From NCBI GenBank assembly GCA_945900945.1, contig CAMDKL010000003.1, positions 38,197 to 102,196 of the forward strand: a DNA stretch of 64,000 nucleotides, written 5' to 3'. The position numbers and the translations under genes are program-made. This DNA comes from Pirellula staleyi DSM 6068 (lineage in GTDB: Bacteria > Planctomycetota > Planctomycetia > Pirellulales > Pirellulaceae). Positions 8,519 to 16,987 of this stretch are shown here, in pieces. The notes beneath the pieces were generated by a model. It was not told where the DNA came from. It worked only from the letters and a program-made list of their open reading frames with translations, and made no database searches. Within the stretch, counting starts at the first letter, position 1; every line of letters starts with the position of its first letter.

Positions 8519-9853
8519 TCATTCGCCTTCGAAGTCGTATTTGGGCACTTGCCCCAAAACGGCGCCCATGTCTTCAAAAAAATGCGGATACGTCTTCTCG
8601 GTGCACTTTGGATCTAGGATGCGAACGTCCGGTATCTTTAACCCTATCAACGACAGACTCATGGCCATGCGATGATCGCGGTAGGTTTTCAAGTCCGCAC
8701 CGATGAGCTGCTTGGGATGTATCGTCAAACCATCGTCGTGCTCGTCGACGCCAGCTCCTAATCGCCGCAACTCGCAAGCCAAATCGCCAATGCGGTCGGT
8801 CTCTTTGTGCCTATTGTGTGCGACGCCTCGAACACGTGTTGGGCCGTCTGCAAATAGCGCAACGGCTGCAAGTGTTTGCACGGTATCGCTAATCCAGTTC
8901 ATATCGATATCGATCCCTCGCGAAGCACGTCCCGAAACTTCGATGAAATCAACTCCGCTCGAAACGTGGCATCCCATTTTTCCTAGCACTCTGGCAAACT
9001 GAACGTCACCTTGCAACGCGTCAAAACTGAGGCCGTCGATTCGCATCGATCCGCCCGTAATGGCCGCCGCACCGAGAAAATAGCTAGCGGCAGAGGCGTC
9101 CGGTTCGATGCTATAGTCACAGCCTACGTACGATTGAGGCGCTTCGACTGCGTATTCGAGTCCGTCGTCCCCTTGATGCATTCGCATCTCCACGCCAAAA
9201 GACTTCATGACAGCGACTGTCATATCGACGTAGGGTTTCGAAACCAGATCTCCGATTACACGTATAACGACTGTCGTCTTTGCGTACGGTGAAGCCATCA
9301 TCATGCCGCTCAAGAACTGGCTCGAGACATCCCCCGCCACGTTGCCAATCCCACCGTTCAGTCCATTTGCTACAACGCGAACGGGCGGGCAGTTTGGATG
9401 AGAGTGGTTGAGGCTAAAGACGTTCGCACCCAGCCCTCGGAGGCCATCGATCAAGTCCCCGATAGGACGTTCTCGCATTCGTGGAACACCATCGAGGGTG
9501 TATTCGCCATGCGTGGCTGCTAACGCGGCGGTCAGGAATCGAATCGAGGTTCCGCTGTTGGCGATATGTAGGTCACCCATTGGATGCGGGGGTTGTCCAT
9601 TGCATCCTACTAGGCTAATCGTCTTTGCGGACTTATCCCATTCCACCGAAAGACCGAGAGCAATCCAGGCATCGATCATTACGCGAGTGTCTTCACTATC
9701 GAGGACGCCAACAAGATTGGAAGGTCCTCTGGCCATAGCCGCGCAAATCAATGCTCGGTTGGTAATGCTCTTGGAACCCGGCACCGTAACGCGACCAACC
9801 ACGGGCTGTCTAGCTCTCTGGAACGAGACGGCGTATGCACCTTCGTCCGACAT
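8519..9853 (-). CDS. aroA: 3-phosphoshikimate 1-carboxyvinyltransferase (EPSP synthase)
   Basis: The sixth step of the shikimate pathway: phosphoenolpyruvate plus shikimate-3-phosphate gives EPSP. Visible signatures are PGSKSITNRAL near residue 24 (substrate-binding Lys), NSGTSIRFLTA near 103, RMRERPIGDLIDGL, ISDTVQTLAAVALFADGP with the catalytic Asp, HKETDRI with the catalytic Glu, and KTYPHFFEDM near the end. The 444-residue length is normal. It starts 3 bases after the PQQ-like gene on the same strand and appears to be the last gene of a three-gene unit whose upstream members are secreted proteins, an unusual neighbour set for a biosynthetic enzyme. Shikimate kinase (aroK) is elsewhere in the window. 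Identification is firm. Confidence 0.97.
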   Translation of the reverse strand: MSDEGAYAVSFQRARQPVVGRVTVPGSKSITNRALICAAMARGPSNLVGVLDSEDTRVMIDAWIALGLSVEWDKSAKTISLVGCNGQPPHPMGDLHIANSGTSIRFLTAALAATHGEYTLDGVPRMRERPIGDLIDGLRGLGANVFSLNHSHPNCPPVRVVANGLNGGIGNVAGDVSSQFLSGMMMASPYAKTTVVIRVIGDLVSKPYVDMTVAVMKSFGVEMRMHQGDDGLEYAVEAPQSYVGCDYSIEPDASAASYFLGAAAITGGSMRIDGLSFDALQGDVQFARVLGKMGCHVSSGVDFIEVSGRASRGIDIDMNWISDTVQTLAAVALFADGPTRVRGVAHNRHKETDRIGDLACELRRLGAGVDEHDDGLTIHPKQLIGADLKTYRDHRMAMSLSLIGLKIPDVRILDPKCTEKTYPHFFEDMGAVLGQVPKYDFEGE

Positions 9854-9856
9854 GTC

Positions 9857-11104
9857 TTACTTTTCAGCGATCTTCCACAGGCTTGAGACGCCGCGAACAT
9901 ACATCGCGTTTCCAGAAATCGCAGGGGAGCCGAGAACTGCTTCGCCTAGTTCATTCGTTGCGACAACCTTGCCCTCGTCCTCCCCGAGTTCCACAACGAA
10001 ACACTTGCCATCGTCACCAAAGATGTAGAGGATGTTGCCGGCTACGACAGGCGACGACCAAATGCTTTTTGCGTCTGCCAGGCGAGTTTGCCACTTGAGT
10101 TCGCCAGAAAATAGATCTCCGCTCGCCAATACGGTCCGGCTGATGGTGTAGACGCGTTTTCCAACTACCAGGGGAGAACAAGCATTGGCGCTGAGCTTGT
10201 TGTTGTCCCATAGTTTGCTTGGGCTAGCGCCAGCGCTGGATAGATCAAATGCTGTTAGCCCACCTGCAGGAACGAAGAGGCGTCCCTCCGCAGCTAGACA
10301 AGATGGAATAGTAGAGCATCGCACTTTCATTTCCCAGAGGATCTTACCGGTCTTTGGCGACACGGCTAGCAAATCTTCGCTCGACTGCATTACAACGACT
10401 TTTTCACCATTAGGCAACTTCACAACAGTGGGTGAGGACCAATTGGCTTGTTTGGGCCGATCCAGCTTCCATAAAATTTTTCCATCTTCGGTGTTCAAAC
10501 CTGCAGCAAACGAATCCCCTTGGCATTCGATCTGAACAACGCAGACACCGTCCACTACGACTGGCGAGCTGCTCATACCGACATCGTTACCGGCTTTTGG
10601 AAAATCGGTCGAAAGCGATCGGTACCAAACCAAATTGCCATCAAGATCGACGCAGGCCAGATCGTTGGAACTAAAGAAAGCGAAAATATTCTTGCCGTCG
10701 GATGCGGGTGTGGGTGCCGCATTGGCGCTCGTGGGATGGCAATAAGGTCGGCCTCGAGCTACGAACTCCTGTTGCCATCGAGTTGATCCGTCTTTCGAAT
10801 TGACGCTGATCAAATGGAGTCGTCGCTGGTCCATCCCGCTACTGCTGGTGGTGATCGCAGAATCGCCAACGACGATAACGCCGCCAACGCTTCGTCCGGG
10901 CAGTTCGGTGCGCCAGGCCACATTTTCCTTTTGTTCACCGCCGAATTTGGTCGGAATTTTCGCATCGATGGCGACGCTACCCGCGTTGGGTCCGCGGAAC
11001 ATGGGCCAATCAGCGTGTGAAGATGTCGCTTGCGCCAATATTGCGACGGTCAAACCGATTGCGCTAAGGGTCGAATTGGTATAGCGATGCATAATGATTG
11101 TCAT
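9857..11104 (-). CDS. Secreted PQQ-like beta-propeller repeat protein
   Basis: A secreted eight-bladed propeller protein of the PQQ-binding-like/BamB-like superfamily, very common in planctomycetes. The N-terminus has a signal peptide ending around ATSSHA, followed by DWPMFRGPNAGS, the hallmark opening of this group. Blade repeats with alternating Trp and Gly are visible (GSTRWQQEF, GNLVWYRSL, GKILWKLDRP, GKILWEMKV, GELKWQTRL). Whether it binds PQQ is unknown; most relatives of this type lack proof of enzyme activity. AAAGGA inside the end of the upstream gene lies 8 bases before the ATG, and only 2 bases separate the genes, so translation is probably coupled. aroA follows after 3 bases. Confidence 0.85.
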   Translation of the reverse strand: MTIIMHRYTNSTLSAIGLTVAILAQATSSHADWPMFRGPNAGSVAIDAKIPTKFGGEQKENVAWRTELPGRSVGGVIVVGDSAITTSSSGMDQRRLHLISVNSKDGSTRWQQEFVARGRPYCHPTSANAAPTPASDGKNIFAFFSSNDLACVDLDGNLVWYRSLSTDFPKAGNDVGMSSSPVVVDGVCVVQIECQGDSFAAGLNTEDGKILWKLDRPKQANWSSPTVVKLPNGEKVVVMQSSEDLLAVSPKTGKILWEMKVRCSTIPSCLAAEGRLFVPAGGLTAFDLSSAGASPSKLWDNNKLSANACSPLVVGKRVYTISRTVLASGDLFSGELKWQTRLADAKSIWSSPVVAGNILYIFGDDGKCFVVELGEDEGKVVATNELGEAVLGSPAISGNAMYVRGVSSLWKIAEK

Positions 11105-11106
11105 GG

Positions 11107-12222
11107 TTATCGTCCTTTAGTCAAAATGGCTTTGCCAGTGGAATCACAAATTCGCAGTTGAAATTCAAACTTCTGAGCCCACGATTCCTTTTGCTCGTTT
11201 TGACACAGCTTGAGTAGGATCTGATTCTTTCCCGCTTTGAGCCGAATGGGTTCCACATACTGATCGATTTGAGACCCCGTATGATAGACTTCGTTCGACA
11301 CGGCAAGCTGGCCATTTACCCAAATTTTGTTGCCATTGATGCAACCCAGTCGGACTTCGGCATCCTGGTCTTTTTCCGATTCGAATTCAGTCAACGCATA
11401 AATGATACATCCTTTTTCATTTGAAAAGGTTTTCGCAAGATCGACCATTCCGTCAGCGGCTTCGCTGGTTTCCTCTCTCCATATTACTGCTTCGGTTTTG
11501 CCTTCGTATTCCGCTTTGAAAAGACCTTTAACCCCGTCGTTTTCTATAGGAAATACTTTGTCAAAGTTGACTGTTCCGACGTTATCGAACGGACCGATCA
11601 ATCGCCATTTCGGCAAGAATCCAAATTGCTTGGATTGATCGATGGTCTCACCAAGCACCTTCAGTTTTTCGATGATACTCACGACTTGGCTTGGATGGCG
11701 AGCGGCTTCCAATAGACTCGAAAGCTGCAGAATTTCCAATTTAGATTTCATCGCTTCGTCGATCGCCAAGTATCTCAATTCGGGGCTTGCGTCCTGTTTC
11801 ATGTTGGCGAGCAACTCTTTGCGGAGTTTGTCGTTGTTCGCAGTTAGCCATTGGAAGACGGTGTAACGAGCCTCGCCATCTTGATTGGTGTCTGACAAAA
11901 AATGGGTCAGTTCGGATGCTTTCGATTTACCTGTTTTGCGATAGAGCGAATTGGCTAGCCCCAGGATCCAATTGCGGCCGATTGGCGTCGCACCCTTCAT
12001 CGCGGTAAGCGACTGTACTAAGGTCACATCGTTGGCTTTGCCGAGCTGCTTGATTGCTCTCGCTGCGGCCAAAGAACCTTCATCGCCGGATGTGAGTGAC
12101 TGCAGCATTTTTATTGACTCCAAGCTGCTTTCAGCTTGAGCCATTTCGAAGTCAACCAAAAAAGCGAAAGCGGCAAATGCGACTGCGCACAGGACAGTCC
12201 GTTGATTAAGCCTACGAATCAT
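11107..12222 (-). CDS. Secreted helical-repeat protein with C-terminal beta-sandwich
   Basis: Function is not recognised. The start at 12222 is chosen over 12246 because AGAGGG precedes it at good spacing and the protein then opens with a signal peptide (MIRRLNQRTVLCAVAFAAFA, cleavage near MAQAES). Residues 30-190 are rich in helix-forming segments with HEAT-like spacing. From about 200 a beta-rich domain begins with FLPKWRLIGPFDNVG and includes WVNGQLAV and KAGKNQILLKLCQNE, a pattern seen in planctomycete proteins with PA14/discoidin-like carbohydrate-binding folds. It probably heads the operon with the PQQ-like protein and aroA. A structural or substrate-binding role outside the cytoplasm is inferred. 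Confidence 0.72.
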   Translation of the reverse strand: MIRRLNQRTVLCAVAFAAFAFLVDFEMAQAESSLESIKMLQSLTSGDEGSLAAARAIKQLGKANDVTLVQSLTAMKGATPIGRNWILGLANSLYRKTGKSKASELTHFLSDTNQDGEARYTVFQWLTANNDKLRKELLANMKQDASPELRYLAIDEAMKSKLEILQLSSLLEAARHPSQVVSIIEKLKVLGETIDQSKQFGFLPKWRLIGPFDNVGTVNFDKVFPIENDGVKGLFKAEYEGKTEAVIWREETSEAADGMVDLAKTFSNEKGCIIYALTEFESEKDQDAEVRLGCINGNKIWVNGQLAVSNEVYHTGSQIDQYVEPIRLKAGKNQILLKLCQNEQKESWAQKFEFQLRICDSTGKAILTKGR

Positions 12223-12427
12223 GCTAACCCTCTCGTTTGAAATCACTCTGGGTACGAATCTACAAAGAGATTATGCGGGCTATCCCTGCAAAGCGAAAGG
12301 GGCGGGCGGCAGGGGCAGCGATTACTTTAGAACACCAAAGTAGGTTTACGGGGGACAAGCCTCCACATAACCCAACGATTTCGTCGCCGAAAATCCTTCA
12401 CGGCGTTGGGCACTGGGGGTTGAAACG

Positions 12428-13315
12428 TCAAAGGTCTAACGATTCTAGCTTGCGAAGCTTTTCTTGTACTTGCGATCGTTTGACCCTATCGCAGTCGATC
12501 AACATCTGCTCTGCATAAAATCGAGCCGAATCGATTAGCGAAAGTTCTTCGGCAAGTTCCATGGCTAATTCGATCGCGCGTAGTCTTATTTTGGGTTCCG
12601 GAGGTGGGGCACGAAACATGGAAGCTCTGCGAAAGGCCGAGAGAGCATCCAAAGGTCGATTTAGTGTCTGATAGCACATACCCAATTGGAGACTTGCACG
12701 AGCTCGCAGTTCAGGTTCGTCTGCCGCTTTGACCAGCAACTGGACTGCTTCCTCAAATCGTGCCAACTGCCTCAAGCCAATTGCCCAATTGATCAGAATC
12801 TCTTTTTGGTCAGGGTGTCGACCAAATCGATCTCGGCAAACGCGAATGCGTTCATTGGCATAATTGACCTCGGCTAGTTCGAGACCATACTTGTTTTCAT
12901 CGGATGGATCCTGTGCCAGGCTTGTCTTGGCTTGTTGCAGCGATTGATTTGCCTGATGAAGCAGCAGTTCCTCTCGCATCAAGACGAGTGGCTCACATTC
13001 GGGACAAAGCTGAAAACCGGACTCTAGGACTCGTTTCGCATCGTTCCATCGTTCCTGGTTGAGGTAGATTTGGCCTAGTTCGATGTAGGGTTGACTGTTT
13101 GCCGGCGAATTGCGAATCTCCTGCTCGAGATGCTGAAACCGCTCGAGTGGAATTGGAGTTTGCTTTGAGGCAGTTTGCACGGTACTAGGTCGAGCGAACA
13201 ACGCATCGATATCAACGAATCGCGACAAGAGTTTCGAACCTACTTGCGAGGGCGAAACCCCAGAGGATGGGTTTGTGGAATCGGGTGCTGTATTCATGGT
13301 GTCTGCATTGTACAT
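12428..13315 (-). CDS. Tetratricopeptide repeat protein
   Basis: A 295-residue helical-repeat protein with no signal peptide or membrane segment, so it is probably cytoplasmic. TPR-like units are visible: NSQPYIELGQIYLNQERWND near 95-115, QKEILINWAIGLRQLARFEE, ELRARASLQLGMCYQTLNRP, and LDALSAFRRASMF. Such repeats bind partner proteins. It lies between the secreted-protein/aroA group and the oxidoreductase, with its own upstream gap containing a terminator for the preceding gene, so it is likely transcribed alone. The partner is unknown. Confidence 0.75.
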   Translation of the reverse strand: MYNADTMNTAPDSTNPSSGVSPSQVGSKLLSRFVDIDALFARPSTVQTASKQTPIPLERFQHLEQEIRNSPANSQPYIELGQIYLNQERWNDAKRVLESGFQLCPECEPLVLMREELLLHQANQSLQQAKTSLAQDPSDENKYGLELAEVNYANERIRVCRDRFGRHPDQKEILINWAIGLRQLARFEEAVQLLVKAADEPELRARASLQLGMCYQTLNRPLDALSAFRRASMFRAPPPEPKIRLRAIELAMELAEELSLIDSARFYAEQMLIDCDRVKRSQVQEKLRKLESLDL

Positions 13316-13327
13316 TACAGATCCACC

Positions 13328-13392
13328 AAAAAAATACAGCCCGTTTGGCAGTTCGCCATCGAGGGCGACAGAGAGGCTGCCAAACGAGCTGT
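13328..13392 (-). terminator. Strong rho-independent terminator after Gfo/Idh gene
   Basis: Two 16-base arms at 13336-13351 and 13377-13392 (CTGCCAAACG and its complement at the core) pair at 15 of 16 positions. A small inner stem (TCGCC/GGCGA) lies within the loop. On the minus strand the structure is followed by seven T residues. It lies 46 bases after the stop codon of the minus-strand oxidoreductase. Confidence 0.85.
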
Positions 13393-13438
13393 AAGGAACT
13401 TGGGCAAGGATTCTCTATCCCAAGCCGTACATCACGAA

Positions 13439-14782
13439 TTAAATGACCAATTCTGGGTCACTTCCTGGTGTTGGAACCCAATATTTGCCGTTTTCTGGCT
13501 GGATCGGTGCTTCGTTGGCAAAGGAACTCATTGCGTCGGTGTTGGCAAGAGAAATCTTGCTATTGAGGCATTGGTCCCATTTGACCATCTTTCCCGAGTA
13601 CGTCGCCATGCGGCCCATGATGGAGGTCATTGTGCTATAGGCGCCGTTATCACCTTCGTTTGGAACGACTCCTTTTCGAATTTCGGCAAACAAATCGAAA
13701 TGTTCTTTGGCATGCCCGTTTTCATTTTTGGGCGCGTTCCAAATCATCTTGTTGTCGCGATCGAAAATCTTGCCCGCTCCAATGTCGCACCAACCTTTGC
13801 TTCCGTGTGCGTATTCATTTACCGAATTCCAGCATCCAGGAATGTGGCGGCATTGGCTGAGGAGCTTGACTCCATTTTTATAAGTGTATTCGATCATATG
13901 GTGATCAAAAATTTGGCCGCTGTCGGGACCCGTTCGAACTTGACGTCCACCTTGGCCTTGGGCCGTTTCAGGCGGACCATCCATCAGCCAATTGATTACG
14001 TCAAGGTTATGGATATGCTGCTCGGTAATATGATCGCCACTTAACCAATTGAAGTAGTACCAATTGTTCATTTGGTACTCGAGCTCGCTTTGATCAGGCG
14101 TTCTTGGACGTGTCCAGACACCATCGCCGTTCCAATAACATCGAGTGAGTATAATATCCCCGATTGCCCCGTCCTTTAGCTTGGCGATAGTCGCTTGGTA
14201 GCCGGATTCGTGGTGCCGTTGCAGACCGACGGCCACCACTAGCTTCTTTTCTTTTGCAAGTTTATTGGCAGCTAAAACACGCCGAACGCCTGGTGCATCT
14301 GTTGCAACCGGCTTTTCCATGAAGACGTGTTTGCCCGCTTTGACGGCGGTCTCAAAATGCAAAGGTCGAAATCCCGGTGGCGAAGTCAGAATGACCATGT
14401 CGACGTCGGACTCAATCAATCGCTTGAACGCATCAACGCCCACAAACGTTCGGTCCGTCACATCGACAAGTGATTCGTGCCCTTTTTTAATGCCTTTGAG
14501 AGCTTGGTCGATTCGAAACTGGAAGGGGTCAGCGACCGCCACGAGTTTGACACGATTCTCAGGACTATAGGTATCGAGCGCTTGTCCGGCAGCTCCTGTA
14601 CCGCGACCACCACAGCCAACCAGGCCGATTTTAATTTCACCACTATCAAACGAATGTGCAGCGCGGGCGATCGGAAGACTGCCGACCAATGCACCGCCAG
14701 CGAGGACAGTTGATGTCGACTTAATGAAATCTCGCCGTGTATCGGCCGGCAATGGGTTGCGTGTGTTTTCCGCTGGGTTCAT
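13439..14782 (-). CDS. Tat-exported Gfo/Idh/MocA family oxidoreductase
   Basis: An NAD(P)-dependent sugar or inositol-type dehydrogenase family member, probably exported. The N-terminus has a twin-arginine signal (TRRDFIKSTSTVLAGGALVG) ending near ARAAHS. The Rossmann domain follows with GLVGCGGRGTGAAG near residues 53-66 and the family motif EKPVATDAPG near 156. The C-terminal part (GDHITEQHIHNLDVINWLMD, and HGSKGWCDIGAG) matches the large planctomycete group of Tat-dependent relatives. Its substrate is not known, and these exported forms may carry bound cofactor. It is transcribed divergently from pgk, and a strong terminator follows it, so it is probably monocistronic. Confidence 0.88.
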   Translation of the reverse strand: MNPAENTRNPLPADTRRDFIKSTSTVLAGGALVGSLPIARAAHSFDSGEIKIGLVGCGGRGTGAAGQALDTYSPENRVKLVAVADPFQFRIDQALKGIKKGHESLVDVTDRTFVGVDAFKRLIESDVDMVILTSPPGFRPLHFETAVKAGKHVFMEKPVATDAPGVRRVLAANKLAKEKKLVVAVGLQRHHESGYQATIAKLKDGAIGDIILTRCYWNGDGVWTRPRTPDQSELEYQMNNWYYFNWLSGDHITEQHIHNLDVINWLMDGPPETAQGQGGRQVRTGPDSGQIFDHHMIEYTYKNGVKLLSQCRHIPGCWNSVNEYAHGSKGWCDIGAGKIFDRDNKMIWNAPKNENGHAKEHFDLFAEIRKGVVPNEGDNGAYSTMTSIMGRMATYSGKMVKWDQCLNSKISLANTDAMSSFANEAPIQPENGKYWVPTPGSDPELVI

Positions 14783-15227
14783 TAATGATGCTCCGAGTAA
14801 TGGTCGTAAAAAAACTTCGTTGAAATCTAGGGTTGCACTTTATGGCCGGAAGGGACGAAAGTACTCCACGTTTGGCTCCGCGAGAATTGAGGCAAACTCG
14901 CGTTTTGGAGAAGAAGAGTAAATTTGAACAAAGCCAACGTGAAGCACCGGTGGGCTTAGCTGTCACGATCGGAAACGACGTTCCCCGAAAACAGCAGCTA
15001 AGGGGTTACTTTCTCGCAACCTGCCCCAACTATACATCGGCTGGAACAACTAATCAATCCGGTCAAATCAACATTCTATCGGACCTTTCAAAACGTGATC
15101 GCCGCGCGCGATTCAAATTTCCGCTACCCAGAACCTGCTTTTCCGTTAAAAAAGCGGCTAGAGGTTGCCTTTCGAAAATTCGGGGCATCCGTTTCACACC
15201 CAATTATTGAACAGACGCTGAGCAAAA
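14783..15227. other. Divergent promoter region, oxidoreductase / pgk
   Basis: These 445 bases separate the two divergent genes. A 125-codon plus-strand frame (14833-15210) runs through most of it. It lacks a recognisable domain and has an irregular, basic composition, so it is not called. No RNA gene was recognised. No clear consensus promoter could be picked by eye. Confidence 0.4.
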
Positions 15228-16415
15228 ATGGTAAAGAAGAGTATTTCCGACTTGGAGTGTCAGGGTAAAGTCGTACTCATGCGAGTGGATTTTAATGTTC
15301 CGCAGGACGACTCGGGCGCGATAACGGACGACCGGCGGATTCGCATGGCATTGCCGTCCATCGAGTCTGTAATCAAGCGAGGGGGGAAATTGGTTCTGAT
15401 GAGCCACCTAGGTCGGCCGAAGGGTAAAGGGCCGGAGCCAGAGTTTACGCTTCGCCCCACCGCAGTAAGATTGGCGGAACTTTTGGGAATCCCTGTTGCT
15501 TTTGCGTCCGACACGGTGGGAGCTGATGCAGAGTCTAAGATCCAGGCGATTCAAAACGGCGGAGTGCTCGTTTTGGAAAACGTGCGATTCAATCCGGGCG
15601 AAAAAGATGGTGAGCCCGTCTACTCCAGCAAACTGGCAAGCTGGGCCGATATCTACTGTAACGACGCTTTCGGCACCTGCCATCGACTAGAAGCCTCGAT
15701 GGTCGCCGTCCCAAGGGCTATGGGAAACAAACCGAAGGTCGTTGGCTTCCTGGTCGCCAAAGAGATCCAGTATCTAAGCGACACGATAGCCAATCCACAA
15801 CGTCCTTTTGTAGCGATCCTGGGCGGTGCGAAAGTAAGTGACAAGATCAATGTCATTCAAAATCTTTTAGGAATTTGCGACCAAGTTTTGATCGGTGGCG
15901 CAATGGCTTATACGTTCTCGCTGGCGCAAGGCGGCGCCATTGGAAAGAGCCTTGTCGAAAAAGAAAAGGTCGAGCTTGCTAAAAAGCTGATTGCGATGGG
16001 TGGTGAGAAGCTAGTATTGCCCGTCGACACACATTGCGGAGACGATTTTAAGGGTAGCTGCAACAAGCAGATCGTTCCTGCCGGAAAGATACCCGAGGGA
16101 TGGCAAGGACTGGACATCGGTCCTGAGACATCCAAAAAATTTGCCGCAATTGTCGAAAAGGCTAAGACGATTGTATGGAACGGTCCAATGGGGGTATTTG
16201 AGATGCCACCATTTGATCGAGGAACCATCGCGGTCGCAGAGGCAATTGCCAAATGCAACGGGATCAGTATTATCGGTGGCGGAGATAGTGCCGCTGCAAT
16301 CGAACAGCTCGGATTCGCTGATTCTGTGACACACGTCAGCACTGGCGGTGGCGCCAGTCTTTCGATGTTAGAAGGGGAAAAATTTGTGGCGGTAGAATTG
16401 CTAGACAACTGCTAG
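15228..16415 (+). CDS. pgk: Phosphoglycerate kinase
   Basis: A glycolytic enzyme that transfers a phosphate from 1,3-bisphosphoglycerate to ADP in the cytoplasm. The N-terminal substrate domain shows [10 protein letters not shown] near residue 17, [12 protein letters not shown], and [12 protein letters not shown]. The C-terminal nucleotide domain shows [25 protein letters not shown], and [15 protein letters not shown], followed by [15 protein letters not shown]. At 395 residues it is a standard bacterial enzyme. No gapA or other glycolytic gene is adjacent in the window. Its TAG stop lies inside a CTAG that also holds the stop of the convergent zinc-ribbon gene. Identification is firm. Confidence 0.98.
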   Translation: MVKKSISDLECQGKVVLMRVDFNVPQDDSGAITDDRRIRMALPSIESVIKRGGKLVLMSHLGRPKGKGPEPEFTLRPTAVRLAELLGIPVAFASDTVGADAESKIQAIQNGGVLVLENVRFNPGEKDGEPVYSSKLASWADIYCNDAFGTCHRLEASMVAVPRAMGNKPKVVGFLVAKEIQYLSDTIANPQRPFVAILGGAKVSDKINVIQNLLGICDQVLIGGAMAYTFSLAQGGAIGKSLVEKEKVELAKKLIAMGGEKLVLPVDTHCGDDFKGSCNKQIVPAGKIPEGWQGLDIGPETSKKFAAIVEKAKTIVWNGPMGVFEMPPFDRGTIAVAEAIAKCNGISIIGGGDSAAAIEQLGFADSVTHVSTGGGASLSMLEGEKFVAVELLDNC

Positions 16416-16717
16416 TTTTTGCTAAAGCCCCTCGGTATATTGGTCTCTCTCGACAAGGGATTTTTGATGTAAAGACGGAAACAGTCTTTGCAAAGATCGA
16501 ATTGCTTTCTCTGGTAAACTTCATCGTCGAAGACGGAACTGCACAAGTCATCTGCGGAATCCAACATGTCTTGAATGTCGTCGAGATGGTCTGGATCGTC
16601 TACGAGCTCATGATCGAGCCCGTCCAAGGCAGCTTCAATTTCCACCGTTACGGTGTATCGCAGGTCAGTTGAACCATCGATGTCCCGTTTGCATCTGTCA
16701 CACGAATAGTGAATCAC
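16412..16717 (-). CDS. Small acidic zinc-ribbon-like protein
   Basis: A 101-residue protein without recognised family. It begins [13 protein letters not shown] and ends its core with [11 protein letters not shown], so two CxxC pairs near residues 6-9 and 76-79 could bind one zinc ion. Between them is a strongly acidic helical stretch ([18 protein letters not shown]). The start is a GTG at 16717, preceded by AAGGAG with 9-base spacing. The last four bases overlap the end of convergent pgk. A regulatory or protein-binding role is possible, but nothing in the context says which. Confidence 0.7.
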   Translation of the reverse strand: MIHYSCDRCKRDIDGSTDLRYTVTVEIEAALDGLDHELVDDPDHLDDIQDMLDSADDLCSSVFDDEVYQRKQFDLCKDCFRLYIKNPLSRETNIPRGFSKN

Positions 16718-16987
16718 GATCGAGAACTCCTTGGAACCTGGAAAGGACTAAGAAATGGCAAGAGTTACTGTGGCGAGCAAATCGCATCACCTCAGTACAC
16801 CTAATCCTACAACGCGAAACTAGCCGACTGCAAGTAAATTGTTTTTTGGTTGAGAAGCTTTAGGGTATCTGCGGGTAAAAGGTGCCCCAATCGTAGGGTT
16901 CGCAACTATTGTTCGGAATAGCCAAAATAACGACGCAATGGGCGAGAATTCCTGTCGGTCGAATCTTCGAATTCCCCAACGGAAAAC

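Noticed and set aside
13175..14044. 289-codon plus-strand frame
   Set aside because: It runs antisense to the TPR gene end, a terminator and the Gfo/Idh gene, whose protein motifs are clear; the plus translation has no domain.
14833..15210. 125-codon plus-strand frame upstream of pgk
   Set aside because: Irregular basic composition, no domain, and position in a divergent promoter region.
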